Source: Actinomycetota bacterium
GTDB lineage: Bacteria; Actinomycetota; Acidimicrobiia; Acidimicrobiales; Ilumatobacteraceae
DNA length: 45,552 nt
NCBI GenBank assembly: GCA_009703125.1
Contig: WLGS01000004.1
Span: 1-45,552, forward strand
Reading direction: 5' to 3'
Shown here: in pieces, positions 8,513 through 16,492 of the stretch
Layout: each line of letters begins with the position of its first letter
Position numbering within the stretch: position 1 is the stretch's first letter
The notes under the pieces: model-generated
The model's database searches: none
Seen by the model: the letters and a program-made list of their open reading frames with translations, nothing else
What the model was told of the DNA's origin: nothing
Made by a program: the position numbers and the translations under genes

Positions 8513-9054
8513 GTGGCTTCTACGGTACCTTCCGACGGTGCCTCGTGTCTGAGAAATGCAACAAATGTCCTGCCGTAGCGACGTTCGCGGATTGTTGAAA
8601 ACCCTGAAACATCACCAATTTGGCGGTTCGATTCCAGAACCACGATGGATGCGGTGCAGTGCTGCAACAGTTTTCCCCATTCAGTGAAGCCATAGGGAGG
8701 GTCGGCCAACACGAGATCACACGACGATGCTGCCAATAAGGCACCCATGGCATCTGCCTCCATCACACTGCTTCGGTCCTGCAGTCCAAGATGTTGCAGA
8801 TTTTTACGCAATACCACGAGGGCATCTCTGTTGTTCTCTACAAAGACACAATGCGCCGCCCCTCTCGACAATGCCTCTATTCCCAGAGCGCCCGAGCCCG
8901 CATAAAGATCGATCACTCGCGCTCCATCGACCACATCCAAGCTGGAGAGTGCATTAAAAATGGCCTCTCGTACTTTGTCGGTGGTGGGTCGAGTTGCCTC
9001 TGTGAGTGGCCCTTCAATCTTTCGGCCACGTAATTGACCCGCAACGACTCTCAT
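8509..9054 (-). CDS. rsmD: 16S rRNA (guanine966-N2)-methyltransferase RsmD
   Basis: A 181-residue Rossmann-fold methyltransferase that modifies G966 of 16S rRNA with S-adenosylmethionine. Diagnostic parts are the N-terminus MRVVAGQLRGRKIEGP, the SAM-binding loop VIDLYAGSGALGIEALSRGA at about residues 46-65, and the catalytic DPPYGF motif at about 117-122. It is the first gene of the long minus-strand operon reaching ftsY. There is no ribosome-binding site; instead TAGTCT ends exactly 7 bases before the ATG, which suggests a leaderless transcript. Confidence 0.95.
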   Translation of the reverse strand: MRVVAGQLRGRKIEGPLTEATRPTTDKVREAIFNALSSLDVVDGARVIDLYAGSGALGIEALSRGAAHCVFVENNRDALVVLRKNLQHLGLQDRSSVMEADAMGALLAASSCDLVLADPPYGFTEWGKLLQHCTASIVVLESNRQIGDVSGFSTIRERRYGRTFVAFLRHEAPSEGTVEAT

Positions 9055-9061
9055 CCCAGGC

Positions 9062-9067
9062 AGACTA
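9062..9067 (-). promoter_or_regulatory. Putative leaderless -10 box of the rsmD-to-ftsY operon
   Basis: On the minus strand TAGTCT is followed by seven bases (GCCTGGG) and then the rsmD ATG at 9054. A TANNNT hexamer with the first transcribed base on the start codon is the actinobacterial leaderless pattern. No clear -35 box is visible. The spacing repeats at many genes in this window. Confidence 0.5.
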
Positions 9068-9072
9068 CGGCA

Positions 9073-9261
9073 GTGATCGTTCCAAAAGAATCAATTATCT
9101 GCGTGGACTGCGGCGGGCCCTGTTCGCTCATTACTCCTGCCCGCGAAGATGGCATGTGGTACGAGGGTGATGTTGTTGCATACCGATGTCGTGACTGCCG
9201 CGACAGATGGGATATCGAACTGTGCGACGACGACAATGATGACGACACTTCTGACTTCTAG
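9073..9261 (+). CDS. Small zinc-ribbon protein of unknown function
   Basis: A protein of about 62 residues starting at GTG 9073. It holds two Cys pairs, CVDC at about residues 10-13 and CRDC at about 39-42, spaced like a zinc ribbon, then a very acidic end (CDDDNDDDTSDF). A conserved-looking core (GMWYEGDVVAYRCRDCRDRWDI) argues that it is real. It is encoded opposite and directly divergent to rsmD, so the rsmD promoter region lies against its start. An in-frame TTG at 9034 would add 13 residues reading into rsmD and is less likely. No ribosome-binding site is obvious. I do not recognise the family; a nucleic-acid-binding or redox zinc ribbon is possible. Confidence 0.55.
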   Translation: MIVPKESIICVDCGGPCSLITPAREDGMWYEGDVVAYRCRDCRDRWDIELCDDDNDDDTSDF

Positions 9262-9290
9262 ACCTTCTTAACTACGGAAGCACGGGGCTT

Positions 9291-10103
9291 CTACTTATGC
9301 CCCGCATCGAGTGGATCGAACTTGATGCCCCATGAGGCAAAGTTGGCAATTCGTGTGGGTGCATGATTGAGCCAAAAGTTGATGCCCAATCTCTTGGGGT
9401 CACGCACAAAGGGTTTGTTTTTCTCAATGGCATCAACTGTGCGTCGAGCAATTTTGACGGGATCTGCAATGGGAATGAGTTGCAGACGCTTGTAACGCTT
9501 CACAATTTTTTGAATCGACGATTGACGCCCTTCAATTTCTTGCCACATATCCGTTGCCACAGGGCCAGGAGACAAAGTGGTGATGTTGACCTGCGTGGAT
9601 TTCAATTCACGCGCAAGACCGTTAACGAAATTCAGAATTCCCGCCTTAGTGGCGCCATAGACAGCCATCCCAGGAAAACCTGCAGTGCCAGCTAGTGACG
9701 ACACAAACACAATGTGCCCCTCGTGACGCGCGAGCATCTGGGGAAGTACATGCCGCGTCAACAACATCGGGACTTCGAGGTTCACTCGTGAGACTGCACG
9801 AATCTCTCGTTCATCTTCCACTGCAAAGGGTGTGGAAGTTTCAAGACCCGCATTATTCACAAGAACATCTATTGGTCCGAACTGCGTCTCGATCTTTTCA
9901 ATGAGACCATCGACAGTTGCATCATCACTGAGATCTGCAACATATGCATTTCCTGAAATCGACTGAGCTACTCGCTCCAGAGCATCTTGGTTTCGTGCCA
10001 CCACAGTGACCTTTGCACCACGTGCGGCGCATTGGCGAGCAATCTGTTCACCAATGCCTCGCGACCCACCTGTGACTACAACGTGTTTGCCGTGCAATTT
10101 CAT
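9291..10103 (-). CDS. Short-chain dehydrogenase/reductase
   Basis: A 270-residue classical SDR oxidoreductase using NAD(P)H. It shows the cofactor loop TGGSRGIG at residues 11-18, the NNAG motif at about 84-87, and the active-site Ser and YxxxK (VYGATKAG) at about 145-152. The C-terminal part is extended with basic and hydrophobic residues (RRTVDAIEKNKPFVRDPKRLGIN), as in SDRs that act on lipids at the membrane. The substrate cannot be told from sequence. ATG 10101-10103 follows a GGGGGCAAG ribosome-binding site. It is the last gene after fakA-like and recG, 58 bases downstream of recG, so it may be co-transcribed. Confidence 0.9.
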   Translation of the reverse strand: MKLHGKHVVVTGGSRGIGEQIARQCAARGAKVTVVARNQDALERVAQSISGNAYVADLSDDATVDGLIEKIETQFGPIDVLVNNAGLETSTPFAVEDEREIRAVSRVNLEVPMLLTRHVLPQMLARHEGHIVFVSSLAGTAGFPGMAVYGATKAGILNFVNGLARELKSTQVNITTLSPGPVATDMWQEIEGRQSSIQKIVKRYKRLQLIPIADPVKIARRTVDAIEKNKPFVRDPKRLGINFWLNHAPTRIANFASWGIKFDPLDAGHK

Positions 10104-10161
10104 CTTGCCCCCATCTGCCCTATGTGGCCTCACCACAGATAAGACAGTAGTACCCACATGA

Positions 10162-12297
10162 TTAGGACTTAAACAGAAACTCTTCGTCCTCGGCCGAGAA
10201 CAGCAGATCAAGCTCATCTCGCAAGATAGGTAGCGACTCCAGCATGGGGTCAGACTTGATAATGCGCACAGCATCTTGCCTGGCCCATTGGATGAGATCA
10301 AGGTCGCGTTGCAACGATGCCAGTGTGAGATCCGTTTGCCCTTTTTGACGAGCCCCCATAATGGTTCCCTCACCCCGAAGCCGCAGATCTTCTTCGGCTA
10401 ATTCAAATCCATCAGTGGAGGCCACAAGTGCCTCCACTCTTGGTGAAGGATCGCTGTGTTGCGTCACTAGATAACACTGCGACGCAAGCGCACCACGACC
10501 TACACGCCCACGCAACTGGTGAAGTTGGGCAATGCCAAAACGATCGGAATCCAAAATAATCATCGTGGTGGAATTCGGAACATCAACGCCCACTTCAATC
10601 ACTGTCGTTGCCACCAAGACATCTAGATCGCCACGTCGAAACGAAGCCATCACTGCTTCCTTTTCTTTTGACGACATGCGACCGTGCAACAAGCCCACCG
10701 AATAGTCAGACAACTCACCTGAAGAAAGCGTCTCATAGGTTTCCTGTGCTGAGGCGACTTCAAGTTTTTCGCTTTCCTCTACGAGTGGACACACCACATA
10801 TGCCTGTTGGCCCTTTTTGAGTAGCTCGCGCACAGAACTCCACATCATCTCCATTTCAAGTGGACCAGAGACACGACTTGTCACAATTGGTGTGCGGCCC
10901 GGTGGGAGTTCATCCAAGACACTGACATCAAGATCTCCATAGACCGTCATTGCTGCTGTACGCGGAATAGGTGTGGCGGTCATCACCAAAACATCTGGCA
11001 CTAGGCCATGTTCTGATTGCAGTGCCTTGTCACGCAAACGTGAACGTTGCTCGACGCCAAAGCGATGTTGCTCATCCACCACAACCACACCAAGACTTGC
11101 GAACGACACTTTGTCCTGAATGAGAGCGTGTGTTCCAATAGCGATGTCCACACTGCCATCTGCAATTCCCGCCAAGATGGACCTGCGCTCCTCACCCGTC
11201 ACTTTGTTCGTGAGCAACTCCACTCTCAATGAGCGATCGCCAAAAAGATTTCCCTCATCTGCAATTTTCAAAGACGCCAACAATGCACGAATGCTAAGAG
11301 CATGCTGATCAGCAAGAACTTCAGTTGGAGCCATGATGGCCGCCTGATGTCCACCTTGGACCGCAGCCAGCATTGTTGCAACTGCCACCAATGTTTTTCC
11401 CGCACCCACGTCACCTTGCAGAAGACGATGCATGGGTCGCTGGGAAGCCAGGTCGTGATAAATCTCGTCAATGGTGCGTCGTTGTGCACCAGTGAGCGGA
11501 AAAGGAAGGGCGGCAAATAAGCCATCAATGAGATGGCCCGTTATCGCATGAGAAAAACCTGCCGACTCGCGTTCCCATTGTGATTTCTTGCCCACCAACA
11601 TCAACTGCACGCGCAACACTTCATCAAATGCCAATCGACGTCGTGCTTGAAGATGGTCATCAACAACATCGGGTCGATGAATCTTTCGCAACGCGTCGTG
11701 ACGCGACATCAAACCATGCGAGGACACCACATCATCAGGAATCGGATCTGCAATTCCTCGTGGCTCACACTTTGCAAGCGCATCAGTAATCCAGCGCGCA
11801 AGATCCCAAGAAGAAATGCGCACTTTCTCGCTTTGTGGATACATCGGCACCACGCGACCTGTTTGATCACCAATGCGATCCACAACAGGATTCGTCATTT
11901 GGCGATAGCCGCGATACATCTCAGCTTTGCCAAACACTGCAACTTCCATTCCCGGATGCAGTTGCTTATCGCGCCACGCTTGATTAAAGAAAGTAAGGGA
12001 CAGCTTCCCCGTGTGATCCTCCACCGTGACTGTCACCATTGTCTTGCCACGTTGCGTGCGCATAGACCGCGATGACACCACCCGCACCATCACCAATGTG
12101 TCTACGCCTAGTTGCATCTCGCTAAGGGTTGCCATGTTCGATCGATCGATGTAGCGACGCGGATATGTTTCCACTAGGTCCAGCACGCTATGAATACCAA
12201 AAGACTCCAGTGCAGTGAGCGATTTTTCGCCAATTCCCTTGATGCGTTCAAGACCAAGCTGGTCTAAGTCGCGATACGTAAGTGGTGAATTACTCAA
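10162..12297 (-). CDS. recG: ATP-dependent DNA helicase RecG
   Basis: A superfamily 2 helicase that regresses stalled replication forks and branch-migrates Holliday junctions. About 711 residues. The N-terminal wedge domain (OB fold, about residues 40-160) is followed by the helicase core with Walker A GDVGAGKT near residue 295, the DEQH box (VVVDEQHRFGVEQR) near 395, and motifs such as MTATPIPRTAAMTVYGDLD and QLRGRVGRG. The start is uncertain: TTG at 12295-12297 overlaps the stop of the upstream gene by 8 bases and fits translational coupling; a TTG at 12343-12345 would add 16 residues. Neither has a clear ribosome-binding site. RecG beside a DhaL-type gene is also seen in Firmicutes. Confidence 0.95.
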   Translation of the reverse strand: MSNSPLTYRDLDQLGLERIKGIGEKSLTALESFGIHSVLDLVETYPRRYIDRSNMATLSEMQLGVDTLVMVRVVSSRSMRTQRGKTMVTVTVEDHTGKLSLTFFNQAWRDKQLHPGMEVAVFGKAEMYRGYRQMTNPVVDRIGDQTGRVVPMYPQSEKVRISSWDLARWITDALAKCEPRGIADPIPDDVVSSHGLMSRHDALRKIHRPDVVDDHLQARRRLAFDEVLRVQLMLVGKKSQWERESAGFSHAITGHLIDGLFAALPFPLTGAQRRTIDEIYHDLASQRPMHRLLQGDVGAGKTLVAVATMLAAVQGGHQAAIMAPTEVLADQHALSIRALLASLKIADEGNLFGDRSLRVELLTNKVTGEERRSILAGIADGSVDIAIGTHALIQDKVSFASLGVVVVDEQHRFGVEQRSRLRDKALQSEHGLVPDVLVMTATPIPRTAAMTVYGDLDVSVLDELPPGRTPIVTSRVSGPLEMEMMWSSVRELLKKGQQAYVVCPLVEESEKLEVASAQETYETLSSGELSDYSVGLLHGRMSSKEKEAVMASFRRGDLDVLVATTVIEVGVDVPNSTTMIILDSDRFGIAQLHQLRGRVGRGALASQCYLVTQHSDPSPRVEALVASTDGFELAEEDLRLRGEGTIMGARQKGQTDLTLASLQRDLDLIQWARQDAVRIIKSDPMLESLPILRDELDLLFSAEDEEFLFKS

Positions 12298-13975
12298 CGC
12301 CGAATAAGTATGGATACAACGGTTGTCCACCAAAGTGAACTTCAACGGCCAACTCTGGACGCTGCGTGGCGACCCATGCGGTGATTTTTTCAGTGTCGGC
12401 CGTCGTTGCGTCTGCGCCAGTAATCAAGGTGAGCAGTTCACGCGAATCATCAATCAGCGATTCAAGTAACTGTTCTGCCGCACCAACGACTGTTCCAGAG
12501 ATGGACACAATTCCATCTCCGCGGACTAAGCCGATCCAATCGCCTTCAGTGACTTGTCCTGCATCAGTCTTTGTGTCACGCACTGCCTGGGTGACTTCAC
12601 CTGTTGCAACTGCTTCTGCCGCCTCGGTCATTGCGCGCGCATTGGTCTCAGCCGACACTTCAGGGTCATAGAACACCAATGAAGCTAAAGCTTCAGGCAT
12701 AGAACACGTGGGCACAACTCGCACATCTTTAGTAGTGAGGGCATCTAGTTGTTGTGCAACAGGAATGATGTTCTTGTTGTTTGGCAAAATGATGACTTGA
12801 CGGGCATTCATTCGCTCGACCGCTGCAAGCAATTCCGCAGTGGATGGATTCAGTGTTTGACCACCAGAGATCACTCCGTGCACGCCGAGCTGTCCAAATA
12901 GCTCTGCAATTCCATCACCACTTGCAACCGCAACAACCGCACATGTCACTGGTGGCAACGACGAGGTGAGTGTGCGATTGAGAACTGGTGCACCCAACTC
13001 TGCTTCGCGCGCTGCATGTTCTTCGGCCACTTCTTCGAACAAATCTGTCACGCGAATGTTCTTGGGCGTACCGCCGAGAAGTAGTGGCGCTTCAATCGTT
13101 GCCCCGATGTCATTGGTGTGGATATGGCAGTTATAGAGACCGTCTCCACCTACAACAACAATGGAATCGCCCAGCGAACCCCATGCGGTTTTGAAATCAG
13201 GCGCACGAGAATCATCGAGGTTCAACAAGAACATCACTTCGTATCGCAACTCGCTGACGTCGACTGTGCCATCTTCGTGGTGACGTTGTGCAACCGCATC
13301 GAGTTGTTCTGGCGTAGGACCAGCACTTTCATCGGGCTCAGGCATTGGCTCACCTGTCACCACATGAATGAATGCGTCCATCAACAACAAGAATCCTGCG
13401 CCACCTGCATCCACTACGCCCGCCTCTTTCAAGACAGGCAATAACTCAGGTGTGTGCGCAAGTGCAGTACGACCCGACTCGCGCGCAGCAACCAGCACCT
13501 CTGACAAAGTTGCTCCACTGCGTGCAGCATGTGCGCCACCTTCGGCAGTTTCTCGCACAACAGTAAGAATTGTTCCTTCAATCGGTTTTAAAACTGCTTC
13601 GTATGCAGCCGCTCCGGCGCGAGTAAATGCATCCGACAACACAGTGGCGGTGATACCGGACTGCGATGCATTGCCACCCATGGTGGATGCAAGCCCGCGC
13701 AGAATCTGGCTCAAGATCACACCACTGTTTCCGCGGGCCCCCATCAATGATCCATGACTGATTGCGGCACACGTCGCTGCAAGGTCGTCGTCTGCACCAC
13801 TGAGTTCGGCAACGACTGCTTCGAGCGTGCGGAACATATTGGTTCCGGTGTCGCCATCGGGCACCGGATACACGTTGAGTCTGTTAATGGAAGGCGAATG
13901 CACTTTCATCGCATCACGGAACACCGTGATGATGAGGCGTAGTTCGGTTGCCCCTAAAGTCTGAAGCCCTGTCAC
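12290..13975 (-). CDS. DhaL-domain protein, FakA-like fatty acid kinase
   Basis: A 561-residue protein of the YloV/FakA family. The N-terminal DhaL (Dak phosphatase) domain has the ATP/metal motif NRLNVYPVPDGDTGTNM at residues 31-47 and further conserved parts SLMGARGNSGVILSQILRG and VDAGGAGFLLL. The C-terminal half (about residues 330-561) matches the EDD/DegV-like region with IILPNNKNI. In Firmicutes FakA phosphorylates fatty acids bound to FakB; no FakB is visible here, so the substrate is inference. The GTG start at 13973-13975 has no ribosome-binding site but sits 7 bases after TAGCCT. It is followed by recG with an 8-base overlap. Confidence 0.85.
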   Translation of the reverse strand: MTGLQTLGATELRLIITVFRDAMKVHSPSINRLNVYPVPDGDTGTNMFRTLEAVVAELSGADDDLAATCAAISHGSLMGARGNSGVILSQILRGLASTMGGNASQSGITATVLSDAFTRAGAAAYEAVLKPIEGTILTVVRETAEGGAHAARSGATLSEVLVAARESGRTALAHTPELLPVLKEAGVVDAGGAGFLLLMDAFIHVVTGEPMPEPDESAGPTPEQLDAVAQRHHEDGTVDVSELRYEVMFLLNLDDSRAPDFKTAWGSLGDSIVVVGGDGLYNCHIHTNDIGATIEAPLLLGGTPKNIRVTDLFEEVAEEHAAREAELGAPVLNRTLTSSLPPVTCAVVAVASGDGIAELFGQLGVHGVISGGQTLNPSTAELLAAVERMNARQVIILPNNKNIIPVAQQLDALTTKDVRVVPTCSMPEALASLVFYDPEVSAETNARAMTEAAEAVATGEVTQAVRDTKTDAGQVTEGDWIGLVRGDGIVSISGTVVGAAEQLLESLIDDSRELLTLITGADATTADTEKITAWVATQRPELAVEVHFGGQPLYPYLFGVE

Positions 13976-13982
13976 GGGCGAA

Positions 13983-13988
13983 AGGCTA
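13983..13988 (-). promoter_or_regulatory. Putative leaderless -10 box for the fakA-like/recG operon
   Basis: On the minus strand TAGCCT is followed by TTCGCCC (7 bases) and then the GTG start at 13975. The same hexamer and spacing occur at 28895 and 43468. No convincing -35 element or Shine-Dalgarno sequence is seen. Confidence 0.5.
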
Positions 13989-14091
13989 GTAAGCCAGAGG
14001 GCCTAGGTGGGAAATATGCGAAATTTGGCTGTTTTGGGGTCGGCACGGTTGGGGTCGGTTTGGTCTCGCTGGTAGTTTTGACTTCTGCGTC

Positions 14092-14112
14092 CGACAGGCC
14101 CGATGCCTGTCG
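14092..14112 (+). promoter_or_regulatory. Hairpin in the leader of rpmB
   Basis: A perfect 8-base-pair inverted repeat, CGACAGGC and GCCTGTCG with a 5-base loop (CCGAT), ends 8 bases before the AAGAGG ribosome-binding site of rpmB. There is no T-run, so it is not a simple terminator. It could be a protein-binding or attenuating leader structure, or a DNA operator; the sequence alone does not decide. Confidence 0.45.
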
Positions 14113-14134
14113 CCGATACAAAGAGGTTTCCAAA

Positions 14135-14329
14135 ATGGCTGCTGTTTGCGAAGTATGTGGCAAGGGTCCATCCTGGGGCATGTCTGTGTCTCACTCCCAC
14201 GTGCGCACCAAGCGCCGCTGGAGCCCCAATATTCAGCGTGTACGCGCCATCGTCAAGGGATCTCCTCGGCGCGTGTATGCCTGCACCGCCTGCATCAAGT
14301 CGGGCAAAGTCGTCAAGGCCGGCCGCTAA
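14135..14329 (+). CDS. rpmB: 50S ribosomal protein L28, zinc-binding form
   Basis: A 64-residue basic protein of the large subunit. It starts MAAVCEVCGKGPSWGMSVSH, the typical L28 N-terminus, and ends CTACIKSGKVVKAGR. The two Cys pairs (CEVC near residue 5 and CTAC near residue 53) mark the zinc-binding version. ATG at 14135 follows AAGAGG with an 8-base spacer, so unlike many neighbours this gene has a normal leader, which also contains the hairpin at 14092-14112. A cold-shock-like gene follows after 8 bases. Confidence 0.95.
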   Translation: MAAVCEVCGKGPSWGMSVSHSHVRTKRRWSPNIQRVRAIVKGSPRRVYACTACIKSGKVVKAGR

Positions 14330-14337
14330 GGCATCTC

Positions 14338-14559
14338 ATGCAAGGCGTTGTCAAGGCATATGACCCTGTCAGCGGTGACGGAGTCATCATCTCCGATACC
14401 GACCTTCGCGAATACAACTTGGCCTCCAATGCCCTCGAAGGGTCGATCTTTCGCATGTTGCGCCAAGGCCAGAGAGTGGTCTTTACCTTGGATGACAGTG
14501 GTCGTGCCACTTGTCTCACCTTGGGTTCAGAGTCGGACATGGAGACTCCTGGGGTTTAG
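14338..14559 (+). CDS. Cold-shock-domain-like small protein
   Basis: A 73-residue protein that looks like a diverged cold-shock (CspA/OB-fold) protein. It begins MQGVVKAYDPVSGDGVI, parallel to the family's MQGTVKWFN...GFGFI, and has FRMLRQGQRVVFTLDDSGRA, parallel to the C-terminal FxxLxxGQxVxFxxxxGxxG segment. The aromatic RNP1/RNP2 residues that stack on nucleic acid (Trp, Phe, Phe, His) are largely replaced: the WFN position is AYD, and the FGFI position is DGVI. It may therefore bind RNA differently or not at all. It starts 8 bases after rpmB, with AAGG 6 bases before ATG 14338, so the two are probably co-transcribed. The assignment is from pattern only. Confidence 0.68.
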   Translation: MQGVVKAYDPVSGDGVIISDTDLREYNLASNALEGSIFRMLRQGQRVVFTLDDSGRATCLTLGSESDMETPGV

Positions 14560-14575
14560 CCTTAGTTCATATTGC

Positions 14576-14604
14576 TTGAGCCGTTCCGGTTAGGGCAGTA
14601 TCTA
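14576..14604 (+). promoter_or_regulatory. pckG: Possible promoter of pckG
   Basis: TTGAGC (14576-14581) and TATCTA (14599-14604) are separated by 17 bases and lie about 36 bases before the pckG start. This would give a leader carrying the AGAGG ribosome-binding site. The -10 match is weak, so this is a candidate only. Confidence 0.25.
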
Positions 14605-14640
14605 CTTCAATAACTTTGACCTTTGAATAGAGGTACCTCC

Positions 14641-16431
14641 ATGGCTGCAACCACGAGCAACACACGTCTGAAACAGTGGGTCAACGACTGGGCAGAGATT
14701 CTCCAGCCCGATTCCATCTACTGGTGTGATGGGTCTAGTGAAGAGTACGACTCCCTGTGTCAATCACTTGTTGACGCTGGCACCTTCACCAAGCTTGATG
14801 AAGCAAAGCGTCCAAACAGTTACTGGGCACACTCTGATCCAGGCGACGTAGCGCGCGTGGAAGATCGCACCTTTATCTGTTCGACAGATAAAGACGATGC
14901 GGGCCCGAACAACAACTGGCGTGAACCTTCTGAGATGCGCGCCGAAATGAATTCTTTGTACGCAGGCGCGATGAAAGGTCGCACCATGTACGTGGTGCCG
15001 TTCTCCATGGGGCCATTGGGATCCCCTATCGCCCACATCGGCGTACAGCTCACCGACAGCGCATACGTTGCAGTCAGCATGCGCATCATGACCCGTATGG
15101 GTCAAAAGGCCCTCGATGTCTTGGGTGACAACGACTGGGTGCCATGTGTGCACTCGGTAGGTGACCCACTTGCTCCAGGCCAGACAAGTTCCGCATGGCC
15201 ATGCAACCCCGACAACAAATACATCGTGCACTTCCCTGAGACACGCGAGATTTGGTCCTTTGGTTCGGGCTACGGCGGCAATGCACTTCTTGGAAAGAAG
15301 TGTTTCGCCTTACGTATCGCATCTGTGATGGCACGCGATGCTGGCTGGCTCGCAGAACACATGTTGATTTTGAAGCTCACCAATCCAGAGGGCGCACACA
15401 AATACATCGCTGCGGCATTCCCTTCGGCATGCGGCAAAACAAACCTCGCCATGCTTGTTCCCACCATTCCAGGCTGGAAGGCCGAAACAATCGGTGACGA
15501 CATTTGCTGGATGAAGTTCGGCGAAGACGGTCGCCTCTACGCCATTAACCCTGAAGCTGGCTTCTTCGGTGTGGCACCTGGAACTGGCTATGACACCAAC
15601 GCCAACGCGATGGAGACATTGTGGGGCAACTGCTTGTTCACCAACACTGCTCTCACCTCTGATGGCGATGTGTGGTGGGAAGGTATGAGCGACACTGCAC
15701 CTGCACGTGCAACCGACTGGAAGGGCAATACCTGGACACCAGAGAGTGATTCTGTGTCTGCACACCCCAATGCTCGCTTCACAGCACCTGCATCACAGTG
15801 CCCATCAATGGCTCCTGAATGGGAAGATCCAGCCGGCGTTCCCATCTCGGCAATCATGTTCGGGGGACGTCGCCGCACAACAGTGCCTTTGGTGACAGAA
15901 GCATTTGATTGGGATCATGGTGTCTTCCTGGGAAGCATCATGGCTTCTGAGACCACTGCAGCCCAACAAGGTGCTGTGGGCAATCTTCGCTTTGACCCCA
16001 TGGCCATGCTCCCCTTCTGTGGCTACAACATGGCCGATTACTTCGGACACTGGCTCAAGATTGGTGCTGCCACCAAGTCAGAGAACTTGCCAAAGATTTT
16101 CTTTGTCAACTGGTTCCGTCGCGACGAAGACGGCCGCTTCTTGTGGCCAGGATTTGGCGAGAACAGCCGTGTTCTGAAGTGGATCTTTGATCGCATCGAT
16201 GGCAAGGCATCGGCTGAAAAGACTGCAATTGGCTACTTGCCAAATGCAGGCGATTTGGACACCAACGGTCTCGACATCAACGACAGCGATCTTGAAAAAC
16301 TGTTGTCAGTTGACGCATCTGGCTGGAAGGAAGCGATTCCACAGATTCGTGATCACTTCGCACAGTTCGGGCCCAAGTTGCCATCTGCTTTGGTAGACAA
16401 GTTAAATGAACTTGACAAGTCACTGGCATAA
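14641..16431 (+). CDS. pckG: Phosphoenolpyruvate carboxykinase (GTP)
   Basis: Interconverts oxaloacetate and phosphoenolpyruvate using GTP/GDP, the entry to gluconeogenesis or an anaplerotic route. It has 596 residues, normal for the GTP family. The P-loop with the hyper-reactive cysteine, [13 protein letters not shown], is at about residues 260-272. Other family segments are [22 protein letters not shown], the metal-binding region [20 protein letters not shown], and [23 protein letters not shown] at 14641 has AGAGG 7 bases upstream; residues encoded further upstream in frame are not family sequence. It ends 17 bases before a strong terminator. PckG and the fused Kgd at 29565 mark the central carbon metabolism of this organism. 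Confidence 0.97.
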   Translation: MAATTSNTRLKQWVNDWAEILQPDSIYWCDGSSEEYDSLCQSLVDAGTFTKLDEAKRPNSYWAHSDPGDVARVEDRTFICSTDKDDAGPNNNWREPSEMRAEMNSLYAGAMKGRTMYVVPFSMGPLGSPIAHIGVQLTDSAYVAVSMRIMTRMGQKALDVLGDNDWVPCVHSVGDPLAPGQTSSAWPCNPDNKYIVHFPETREIWSFGSGYGGNALLGKKCFALRIASVMARDAGWLAEHMLILKLTNPEGAHKYIAAAFPSACGKTNLAMLVPTIPGWKAETIGDDICWMKFGEDGRLYAINPEAGFFGVAPGTGYDTNANAMETLWGNCLFTNTALTSDGDVWWEGMSDTAPARATDWKGNTWTPESDSVSAHPNARFTAPASQCPSMAPEWEDPAGVPISAIMFGGRRRTTVPLVTEAFDWDHGVFLGSIMASETTAAQQGAVGNLRFDPMAMLPFCGYNMADYFGHWLKIGAATKSENLPKIFFVNWFRRDEDGRFLWPGFGENSRVLKWIFDRIDGKASAEKTAIGYLPNAGDLDTNGLDINDSDLEKLLSVDASGWKEAIPQIRDHFAQFGPKLPSALVDKLNELDKSLA

Positions 16432-16448
16432 ATCAGTTTCTTTTTAAG

Positions 16449-16490
16449 AATAAAAAATCCCCTGCCGAGCTCGGCAGGGGATTTTTTATT
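16449..16490. terminator. Bidirectional rho-independent terminator
   Basis: A perfect 42-base palindrome centred at 16469/16470: a GC-rich stem CCCCTGCCGAG/CTCGGCAGGGG flanked by A-run and T-run arms (AATAAAAAAT and ATTTTTTATT). Both strands therefore carry hairpin plus T-tract. It separates the convergent pckG (plus) and the surface-protein gene (minus) and would end both transcripts. The palindrome has essentially no loop, so the RNA hairpin would open the central bases. Confidence 0.93.
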
Positions 16491-16492
16491 TT

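Noticed and set aside
8620-8650. A GGTTCGATTCC stretch resembling a tRNA T-loop
   Set aside because: It lies inside the rsmD coding frame and has no acceptor stem, D-arm or anticodon arm around it.
9283-9304. CGGGGC...GCCCCG inverted repeat between the zinc-ribbon gene and the SDR
   Set aside because: Only six base pairs with a 10-base loop, overlapping the SDR stop, and no T-run; too weak to call a terminator.
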